In this document: positions 13,801-25,800 of the stretch, one piece after another
How the letters are laid out: every line of letters begins with the position of its first letter
Numbering within the stretch: the first letter of the stretch is position 1
Assembly: GCA_030159075.1 (NCBI GenBank)
Contig: BROG01000004.1
Span: forward strand, 2,544,501-2,608,500
Direction of reading: 5' to 3'
Length of the DNA: 64,000 bases
From: Atrina japonica
Lineage: Eukaryota; Mollusca; Bivalvia; Pterioida; Pinnidae
Made by a program: the position numbers and the translations under genes
Notes under the pieces: model-generated
What the model saw: only the letters and a program-made list of their open reading frames with translations
Told to the model about the DNA's origin: nothing
Databases searched by the model: none

Positions 13801-16800
13801 TTCTCACACACCACCAAAAGGAATGTTTTCAAACTTCACACAACAGCTGCTCTCAATAAGATGGTATGTAATGACATTGACTTGAGGTCATATTTCTAAG
13901 GTCAAGGTCATTGTGGCATGCCATTTTTCTTTGTCCAGAGCAAAACTCACACACTACAAAAGGGAATGTTTTCAAACTTCATACAATAGTTGTTCTCAGT
14001 GAGGTGGTGTGTTCTGTCCTTGATTCAAGGTCATACCATAAAGGTCAAAATTACTGTAGTAAACTTGGAACATTTTTTTAACACATACCAACATTTCCAC
14101 CACAATTTATTCATGATGGGCTTATTATTCAATGTTTGTGGTGCTCTTGTTGCAGTATATTTAAGAACATATGATTATGTATGTTACAGAGGTCGATATA
14201 ATGGTGAACTATCTCGTGGAACAGGGAGCCTTCAGATATTTGATCTGCAGCCTAAGACCATGTTTTATTTTACTCTGATTCTGATAAGAAATGGTCTAGT
14301 GAAAAAACAAGTAAGTAAATATTACATTTATGAATATATTCTGATCAAAATAAACTTTAAAATCAGGTAAGTGATTATTATGTTTCATGACATATTATGG
14401 CAAAAAGGTCTGATAATAAAGAGTAAGAAATTGTTATAATTTTTACATATTCCGATCAAACAAACAGGTAAAAAATCTGATAAATGAATATTATGTTTAT
14501 GTAAATATTCTGTTCAAAAAAGAGAAAACAATTATTTTGCTTAAGTTGATATACTGAAAAAATAACCTAACCCAAAACAGGCAAAAACTTGTCATCTTTT
14601 CACGAAAATATATCAACAGGTAAAAAAAAAATATTTACAATAAGGATATATGTTGATAAAGGTGTTGTCTCACAGAATCTATATAGAATTATCTTACTTT
14701 TAGGTCACCTGAAACCAAGGTTCAAGTGAGCTTTTCTGATTACCTGTCATCTGTCCATCCATCCATTGTCTGTTAACTTTTAATATTTGCGATTTTTTTT
14801 TTTGACGATTTTGATGAAACTTTACATGAAGCTGTGACACAAGGTCCATTACCAAGTCTGTGCATTTTGGGCCAGTTTGGCAGAGGTTTGGATTCAGGGT
14901 GGGGCAAAAAAGGTTGATAAAGTACCCCTCTTGTTGTATGGATTAAAAGCTATTTACATCTGAGTGATCTAAATGGATGTATAACTCAAGTTTGTGTTTT
15001 TTCTAGAAATAAAAAATAAATAGTTTTGATGCATTTTTTTTTTTACTTTTCAGACTTTGTCATTTTCATTCATTTTTTAGCTCACCTGAACGGAAGGTAG
15101 ATGTATATTTCCATCACTTGAAGTCTGTCGTTTGTCTGGTGTAAACTTTTTAAAAAATCTTCTCCTCTGAAACCATTAGGTCATATAGAACTGAACTTGG
15201 CCACACACATCCATGGGGTGTCTAGATACAAAATTGTATCTGGTATGCTTGTCAACCATCCAACATGGCCGCCATAGCTATAAATAGAATATAAGGACAA
15301 AACTGCAATTTTTCGGCAAATAGATTAAAAAAAAACGCATCAAAACTAATTAGCCAGAAATGATCAACAGGACAAGATCTATTTACCCTGAAAATTTCGG
15401 ATGAGTCTGACAACCCGATTTTGAATTATTGCCCCTGAAATGTTGATTTTTAATGATTTTCAGATTTTTTCGCTATTTTTTCTAAAATGATACAAAATGC
15501 ATCTAAACTGACAGGTCAAAAATTATCAGCAGGACAAGATCTACCTTTGTTAAATATTTCGGAAGAATCTGATATATTGATTATGTGTTATGGCCCCTGA
15601 AATGTAAATTTTTAGTGATTTTCATAGTTTTAGGCCATTATCTCTAAAACTACATGTATAATAGCTAGATTAAAAGTATCTACGTATCCTGAAAATTTCT
15701 GAAAATCTGACATCCTGTTTTGGAGGTTATGCCCCTGAAATGTTGATTTTTAGCGATTTTCATAGTTTTTGGCTATCATCTCCATAACTACATGTATAAT
15801 AGCTAGATTAAAAGTATAAATTTCAAATATGACTAGATCTGTGTATACTGAATATTCTGAAAAATCTGACCTCCTGATTTTAAGTAATGGCCCTTACTAA
15901 TGAATATTTATGATTGGCCCAAAATTTTGATGCAGATTAAACCCTGCCCTGGAATATGAATTCTCTTCAGTATAAGTACTTTCATTTCCAGCAGTTTGAC
16001 TGAGCATATACTCCCCAGACCCAACTTGTTAGCTGGGGTTAAGGGATCCCCAGCTCAGTTTCAGCAGATTCAGTATAGATGTATATTCTGATAGAATATT
16101 GAGTTTAAATTAATTTTCTGATTAAAAATTGCAGACTTTTTTGCTTTTCTTAAAAATAAATAGACTTTAGATTTTATCTACTGATTGTAGTCCTATGTAT
16201 TTCTGAGTAGCATTGTCTCACAGCTTAACAGACCACAAAATAACACAGGAGCAAGATCAGCATCGCTTTCAAGTTTATTTGCTATTGAGTTTGTATCGTT
16301 TTACAATTGTAAGTTGTTTGATTGTCACAAATATGTACAGTCTATTTCACTGTTGTATTGATTAGCTATGGAAATTAGTGTTACCGCACAGGGAAACTCT
16401 TCTGTATGGTTCCCAACACAGATTATAAACTTCAGAAGCAGTTCTTTCTTAGAAACAATTCATTTCGATAATGAAAGACAATGTTTTAGTTTTCATTCAC
16501 AGTTCCTTCCATTTTGGTTTGGTTAGTCCTGCAAAGTATTGTATAGAAATCCCGCAGTCCCATCAATGTCTACATCTTACAGGAAGATCAAGATAACAAG
16601 GCTGATTTAGGTGGTGTTAATTTTGTAGACATTGTTCATACAACAGATTTGACAGTCTTTGTGTCTGGTCATTGTATAAACCTGCCTTGAAAGACCACTC
16701 TCATGAAAGACCACCTGTCTTATAAGACCACATTCTGATATCCACATGGTTAAATAATCCTTTAGATTTGTTGTTGTTGTTTATCGTCCCACTCAAGAAT

Positions 16801-19800
16801 CTTTCACTCATATGGAGACGTCACCAAACTCCGGTGAAGGGCTTCGAATTTTGGCTCGGCACTTACGGCCATTGATTAATGAGGATTCTTTAACGTGCTG
16901 ACACTTACTTTGACACAGGACAATGGTTTTTAGTGTCTCACCTGAAAATAATTCTTTAGATAAAACCTCTTTTGAGAGACCACCTGTCTTGAGAGACTAC
17001 ATAACAGTGGTATATGGGGTGTTCTCCTAAGACAGGTTCCACTGTAGTTGTTTCTCTTCACTTTATTTACTGTATACGGGATACTTTTGCTGTCATTTAA
17101 TTTTTGCCAATTTCGCCCGTAGATGAGTTGGCAAATTTAAAATGAAAGTGAAATTGTTAAGCACATACATACATGTCATCTGTGAGACTATGGTGATGTA
17201 GGGCAAATTCAAGCTGGGATGAATATGTTTTCTACCATAAAATGGTGAAAATAACCAAGGGCAAGAATTTCTATGTATACATTATTCCTTTTCACTGTGT
17301 TTTCACTGTGCTCACTTTTGTTTTGAAATTTGATTGTCAAGTAGTTGGAGTATCACACATTAACTTGCAAAGTCTCCAGACAGGACTTACGTAGGTTTTC
17401 TCCACCAGTAAAAACAGCTGACCACCACCATATCACTGATATACAATAACAATTGCTGTGTGTAAAACCAATAATCACTGATATACAATAACAATTGCTG
17501 TGTGTTATACCAATAAAACAAGCTATACAGTATACTGGGAAATTTTCGCTCCTGTTTAGTTTTCGTCCTTTGATGAGGGGCAAATTAAAAAAGAATGCAA
17601 AATTTTCTAGATAAATAATTGAAGCACGGACAAACATGCCTTCCATGAGACTATGGTGATTTGGGGCCAATTTAAGATGGGGTGAATATGTTTTCTGTTG
17701 TGAAAGGGCGAAAATCACTACAGGCAAAAATGTCCAGGTATACTATTACAGTGTGCATTTGTTTATTTTTATGCATTTGTTTATTTTTACTTTTTTTTTA
17801 TCTTATATAGAGTGTGTCGGTCTCTGATGTCAATGGTAAAAATTCACTGCGTGGTCTATTTCACCTGACACGCTTCTTCAGTCCTTTCCAGTCCAAGTAT
17901 TCAATTCTAACATCACTTGTCACGAAATACCTGTCCGAACGGCCAGGAAAAAGGCAGGAATTGTTCCAGACACGCAGAGACTGTGTAAGTAGTAAAAAGG
18001 TTCTGCAAATAATGTTTGTACATTAATTTATCTTCCTGTTATCCCACAGTGACATCTTTCAACTAATTTCATCATTTACATAAAACAGTTAATTTTTTAA
18101 AAGGCACAGTGGTAAAATTGTTGTAGTTATTATCGAGGACACCTATCAATTTAATTCTGTTGCTGGGGACTGCAGATAAATTGTTACTTACGGTTTTTCA
18201 GGTCTACATCTCCTTGTCAAGCAGCTAGAAAAAATTCGCGATCGTATCTAAAAATAGGGGGAGGAGCGCCTTATAATTAGGGAAGATGATTTTCCATTTT
18301 TTTCAGAATTAAATTCTGTTTTTACATCAGGTCAATTCAGTTTTTTCCGTGTTTAGTATGTATTATACATTGTTTAAGTTAGAAATCATTTATAAACATC
18401 AGGGATAGAAAAAACCATACAATGAAAACAGAATAATTCTCTAATCAAACAAATAATTTATCATATATATAAACCAACAGAGATGGCACTTTGGCTGCAT
18501 AACCCGCTGAACATTACTTCATATATTATTTTGACTTTAAGTGAAAGTTATATAGTTTTCAAATATGAAAAATATAAATCTTGTGTATTTCCGTAACTTT
18601 CCAATTTTTATTGAGATTCCGTTTTTGGAGCCTGATTCCGCTATTCTGTCCTCGATTTCACAAAAATGGAAAAACATCTTTCTTACTTATAGGGACATGG
18701 GTGCTTAATGGGTCAAGTACTGTACTGATACAGTCATAACAAAATGTTTTGTTTTGAAACGGTCTTGCGTGAAATTTGATTCCCATGAATAAGTTCTTTT
18801 CAGAAAAACACGAAATTCTTTCCCTGTGAAAGTTAGCAACTATACAAGAACATAAATATAAATTGACTTAAATTTCTGAAATTGGGTTTTTGTAATCAAT
18901 ATCCTAGTATCCTAGTGTCCTAGTATCCTGGCTATTTATTTTTGGTCTAATTTCAGGAGATAGACCAGAAAAGTTTCAAAAAGCTGTACCAGGGCAACAA
19001 AACATTTAAAGTTTACAGTGTTTTGTATCGAGAAGTCTACCCAAATGCGACTGAAGAGGAATATACCTATAAGTAAATAGTGAAATTGATATTTTAAGTA
19101 GAAATACAGTAGAACTTCACCTAAAGACCACCTCTCTTAGGACGACACCTCACATTTCAGACTGCAACATTTCAGTCTCTTGATAAAGATCTGTTAAGTG
19201 CATAAACTCACTAATCAGACGACCTCACTAATCAGACATTGAGCCAGTCAGAAAGGTGGTCGTAACAGTGTATTTTTACATTTATCAACGGAATTAAAAT
19301 CATGATGACATTTTACATAAAAACACATAGTAATAGTAATGGGTTCCTATACAAATGTTTTTTTATTTTTATTTCAACATTATTTAATGTCAACAAATTT
19401 GTTTTCTTTTTAAAACAACAAAATTTTTACCCCACAAAATTGTCTCATTCTTTGGTATATCTGAAAACCATGCAAGCCTTACAGTTGATTGTTTATTTCA
19501 GGGTTATTCATGTTTAGAGCTGACAAAAAGAACTTTCTCATCTTTTGACTCAAAATATGATATTTCTCGGCCCCTCCTTCTTCTGGGCCTGGCACCATAC
19601 AACTTGGTGGCCTCCATGGCCAAGTGGTTAGAGTATCACGCTTTAAACCTAGAAGTCTTTCACCTGTTGTTGGCCAGGATCGATCCCTGATGGAACCTAA
19701 ACTTAAACTTTTAGAATGTTTGCCAGTTACATGTGGAAGGCTGCAATGGTCTCTTCCAGGGTACATGGTAACCATGGTTCCTCCTCCACCATTAAAAACT

Positions 19801-22800
19801 GGCTCTACCATATAAATGTAAACTTGTTGAATGTGGCGTTAAATTTTCCCTTTTATCAACTACAGTAATACCTGCTTTAGCGACCACTTGTGTATAAAGA
19901 CCACCTAGTCATAAAGACTGTACCATTTGTGTGCAACTCAACCTCTGTATAAAGACCACCTCCCTTTAAAATCTGGTTTTGTTGTGTCCCTAAGGGGGAC
20001 AAGTTTTCACTGTATAAACTTTTCATCTTCAGAACTGGTCTTCATTTCAATATTTTTGTAACGCTAAAGTGACATCTTTAAATGTTTCTCTAGAATCTTT
20101 GAAAAATTTGGAGTTAAATCTTTCAAACTTACAGACCCTAACAGAATGATCTTAAACAACAGAAAAAAAAACATTCCATTGAGATACTTGGGATGAAAAG
20201 GGTTAATCTATTTTTAGGTAAAAAATAAGAAATTTGTTATTTGAAATGGGTCCTAATTTCTGCCCAATGCAGGGATGTTGTTATTTGTATAGTCTACTAG
20301 AGTATTGTCACATAAAACAGTTTTTGAAATTCACCGGTCTTACCAGAAAAACCGATGAATTTTACAAAAGTCTGGTGAAATCTATCTGATGACTGGTACA
20401 AATGACCAGTAATTTTCCATTTCATTTGAATTGTGTATATATACCTGTAAAAATTTTCTTTGACCAGTGCAATTCCTTTATTCACTGGTCTGGTTGAACA
20501 GTAATTTTTTTTTTATTTCAAAATGTCTGATAAAATAACTCTACTACATGCAGATTTCATGCCTCTATATTTGCATTTAGGAAAAATAAAGAGGAAAAGA
20601 CAATTCGTGTGATAGAATTAAGTGAAACCTCACAGGAAAGTGATGAGGATGAAGAAGAAGATGAAGATGAGAAAGTTACCAAAGGTTTGTGGAAAAAAGG
20701 AAGTCATTTTGTCTTTACCATTGACTGATTTTGATTGCTGAAATGACATATGCAGCCATTTATATACTTACACAATAATCAATAGAAAATAAAATTTCTC
20801 ATACCCATCTATCATTTTGCCTTACATTGGATATATAAACCGTTAACAGAAATATTCTATATTTTGATATAACTATTCAGATTTCTCTGTGAAATTCCTT
20901 ACGTGTAACCAAGGAGATTTGTACTTTTGGTTCAAATTATGTTTCTTCATATTAAAGACAATCAGTAACTTTATTAATCTTTATATATATATGCAGGTTC
21001 ATGATTATAAAATTGCTGTTTGAACTTATGACTTTGAACTTTTGAGTCAGCATTGGGCTTCCATAGTAAAATATTTCTTCTGTCAAATGTCCCCGTCTGT
21101 GTCATCAGTTTGGTTTAGACGTTGTGTTAAACTCTGTTGAGAGCGAACTGTTTAGAATATCACAGTGTAACTCCAAATTATGATAGAACACAATGACATT
21201 AGTTTATTGTGACCTTCATTTTTTACCTTGACCTTCAATTTTGACCTTGAAATTCAAATTCCAGATGTATTTTTGAAATACAATTCAGCTGTATCACCTT
21301 CAGTGATTTCTTGTTTGTATTTATAATGGATTTTTGTATGAATTTATAATTGATTAGAAGTTTACAATTTAAGCCATGTTGATATTCTATGTGGCAATTC
21401 TAGATTTTTTAAAAATAGTAGTACAGATGGTATGATGTCATTCTGTTTAACCCATTGACCCCTGTAGTCACAATTGAACTCACCGATTTCATAGAATGGT
21501 AGAGTCCACTGTCAGAATTGAGAAATGTATTATTCAGAAGCCAAATTTTACAATAAGTTAACATGCAATCTCAACTTGTGCATTCCTGAATGATCGCAGA
21601 CGACCATACTATTTATTGATTTGGGTGAGTCTAAATGTAACCACAGGGGTTGATGAGTTAATACTTTCACAATAAATTGATATATCCTACAGATGTGCCT
21701 CGCTTCAACTACTTATATGAGAAATCCTTGTTAGAAAGTTCTGTCATGGCACTTGATGAGGCAGGGCCAGAAGGTCTGTCCAGAGGAGAGTTTACTCTGA
21801 AGATGAACCTAGACTACTACGATGGTCGACTTCTTGTTCGTTCTTTGGAAAGAAAAAATCTGGCTGCTGTTGTGATGGCAGAGAGAGGGAAACAAAAAGA
21901 AAAGATGTAAGACCTATTTGTAATTTTGATATCTGTACTCAATGATCCATTAAAATGAATTCTGCATTACACCAGTGATGCAGTCTCATGCAGTTATATC
22001 TTTGAAGTGGGATTAACAATGTTTTCTGTAAGTAATCAGTTCCATCAGTAAGTTGATAAATTATATTTTATGCTCTGAAGAGTACTCTTTTGTCCAAGCT
22101 TGTGTACAGATAAAGTTGGCCAACTAATGTCTTCAGCAAAGTTCTAAAGCTCTGTCACCTTAAAATGATCCACTATAATATGATTTCTGTGTTTGGATGG
22201 TAGATATGGAACAAGCATACACAGTGTACATTTGTTGGTATATTCTTTTGTATGTAGGTACATTTCCAAGAAGTGGCAGAATCAAAGCAGAGCTTGTAAT
22301 GAATATAACAGTGAAATGACAAAGTTGAAGTCAAACTTGGCTAAGGAGAGTGAACAAGGTAGACAAGTTTACGTAGACTACATTAATTATAAACCTTCAT
22401 CCGATGAGGTCGAAGGCTCCTGGTTTAAATCTTCTTATACTGGAAATGTTCACTGCCTTTTAATTTCTGCCATTTTCACATTTAGTTGAGAGGGCAAATT
22501 CAAAATGGAAGCCATATTGTCAAGCCATATTGAGACTATGGTAATTTAAGGTGAATTTATGACGAAGGGAATATGTTTTCTGTCGTAAAAGGATGAAAAT
22601 AACCAGGGGCTAAAATGTCCAGGTATACAGTATGTTCAAATGTCCAGTCAAAGTGAAAGAAAACCTAGATATGACATCTATATGGGAATGGCCAAATGGA
22701 TACAGTATCAGATTGGGTTAATCTGCAATGGACTAATGTCACATTTAGGAGAATTCACGACTCTTATTTACTAAGTCCCAAATATACCAGCTTCAGTTTG

Positions 22801-25800
22801 GGTTCATCTGCAATGTCCGAACAGTTTTCCCTTCTGGGACTCTTTATCACCATGGAAACTTATTTAATCTCATCTTCATAGCCTCTTGGCCAGATATCTT
22901 GTCAGGGTCTACAGTTCTGTACATTTTATGAAATTTGTCACAAATCTTTACAAACTTTCTCGCTATATACACAAACCCAAAATGGACATTAGTTTAATTA
23001 CTGTAATGGAATGATTACCTATCCAAAGATATCTCAAATCTGTCATTCACTTTACATGCACAACTTTAGATTAACTTCAGGCAATTCAGAATTCACTGAT
23101 TTTGAATGCATGAAAAATAAGAGAATTTGTTTTTGAATTATGCTAATTGCATATGCTTTATTTACTTGTCTCTGTGTTTTTTATATACATGTGTACATAT
23201 ATCTTTACAGAAAAAAGTAAAGATTACTCCAAAAAAAGTCCGAATGAAGCTAGTATACCCATGGAAATGGAAACAAAAGAAACATCAGCCTCAGTACTAG
23301 AGGACGTTAATGTCAACTCTCAGAGTGTACAAGTTGATGATAAAACAGAGGAAGATCACCACTCTTGCTTCCTGACAGGCAAATCGGAGACAGGGAAGGA
23401 ATGTATGTGATATGGATATTAATTACATGACTGCCTTATTCTCTGATTGCTGATCAGCTTGTTTATATTTCTGTTCTTGCTCAATCAATATATCAACCTC
23501 ATAATACAAGTTTTTAGGTTGATACAACAATCCACACACCTAGGTCATATCTCAAAATAAGGGGAAAGGGAATTCCTGAACATTGCACATGCTCAGTCTT
23601 CATAGTGGCTACTAATCACAAAAAAAGGGTCCAAGTCATTCAAGATGACAGACAAAACTGTACACAAGCAGTAAACTAGTAAAATCGAGGTCTATCAAAA
23701 TATTTGTTGTCAAAACATGTGTTCTTTCCAACAATGGTGGCCAGGTCAACTGTTTCACTACTACAGAATAACCCTCTGCCTCAGATTAAAACACATAATT
23801 ATGTGGTCATATCTGATATAATTCAGACAGTCCAAATGCATTGGAATATAGATTTTGTGTTAAAACTATTCTATAATCTAAGTTTTTTATTTCTGCAAAA
23901 CTTAACTCAACAGTTGTTCTTAACAAGGAAGTATTTCTTAAATATTTATAACTCAGAAAGAAAGACTATCCTGTTGTATGTGAAGATGGCGACGATGTAA
24001 CATATTCATATTTTTTTTTCAGTCTTGAGTACTGGTCGTCACCTAAAACGATTAAACTGGATTCTAGAGGCCATTAAGGAAAACAAGATTTTTGATAATG
24101 AATACTCAATTCTGAGGGTAAGGAATGTCTTCTTGTTTATGCATGTTGTGAGTGTGATTGATATAGATTACTTCAGAGGTAAGAATTATGTACATGTGAT
24201 CAGAGGTAAGAATTGAGTACATGTGATCAGAGGTAAGAATTGAGTACATGTGATGGATATAGATTACTTCAGAGGTAAGAAATGTGTACATGTGATGGAT
24301 ATAGATTACTTCAGAGGTAAGAATTATGTACATGTGATCAGAGGTAAGAATTGAGTACATGTGATGGATATAGATTACTTCAGAGGCAAGAAATGTGTAC
24401 ATGTGATGGATATAGATTACTTCAGAGGTAAGAATTGTGTACATGTGATGGATATAGATTACTTCAGAGGTAAGAATTGTGTACATGTGATGGATATAGA
24501 TTACTTCAGAGGTAAGAAATGTGCACATGTGATGGATATAGATTACTTCAGAGGTAAGAATTGTGTACATGTGATGGATATAGATTACTTCAGAGGTAAG
24601 AAATGTGCACATGTGATGGATATAGATTACTTCAGAGGCAAGAAATGTGCACATGTGATGGATATAGATTACTTCAGAGGTAAGAATTGTGTACATGTGA
24701 TGGATATAGATTACTTCAGATGGATATAGATTAGATTACTTCAGAGGTAAGAAATGTGCACATGTGATGTGGTGGATATAGATTACTTCAGAGGCAAGAA
24801 ATGTGTACATGTGATGGATATAGATTACTTCAGAGGTAAGAATTGTGTACATGTGATGTATATAAAATACTTCAGAGGTAAGAATTGAGTACAAGTGATG
24901 GATATAGATTACTTCAGAGGTAAGAATTATGTACATGTTCATTTTTGTTGTGAATGTGAACAATCAAATTCTGACTGTTTTGCTACAATATAGTTGATTG
25001 CTACAATATAGTTGGAAAAACGTCCAAAAATATTCTATGTTTAAACATTTTTATATCTTTATACACAGGTGGTCACTAAAGCACTTTATAGTTGAAGGAA
25101 ACATTAGATATTGACCAAAATACGTAAAATTTTGGATGTAGATTTTTTTCAATGATTACATGGAACATAAGAAATTTTAGTGTGCTAAGTGAAAAGAGTG
25201 AACATGCTACATGTACTTTGCATAAAATGATATGTAAGGTAATGCCAATACTATTTGTTGTGTGTCTTTATACTATAAATAGTCACAAATATTTAGCCAA
25301 ATGACATGTAAATCTATTTTTAGATTATTCGAGAAAAAGAAAAGAAAGAAGGATTCAAGTGGGTGTTTGACAAAAAATCCTTGCTGCGTTTGTTAAACAT
25401 ACTGATAAAAGACAAAAAGATTCGTTCCATCAAGACTGTAATCACCGCAGGACAAAAAATGAAGGAGGTAGGCTCCTTATTTATATATCTTTATGTGTTA
25501 TATATAATACATTTGGACCTCAGTATAATAGACCACTGTCATGAAGGATCACCTGTCTTTTGAGATCACATTTTGAAAACTACGCAGTTAAATATCCACT
25601 TTTGAGGGACCACCTGTCTTGAGAGACCAAATTTCAATGGCGAATAGGTTGGTCTGTCAAGACAGTTTGCACTATATGTGTTACATAATGTTTGTATGAT
25701 TTTAAATTTGAAGTAGGTTGGTCTGTCAAGACAGTTTGCACTATATGTGTTACATAATGTTTGTATGATTTTAAATTTGAAGTAGGTTGGTCTGTCAAGA

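Noticed and set aside
24106..24963. Open frames of 122-196 codons with 14-residue repeats on both strands
   Set aside because: Products of the 42-base minisatellite in intron 12; no non-repeat sequence and no start or splice context.
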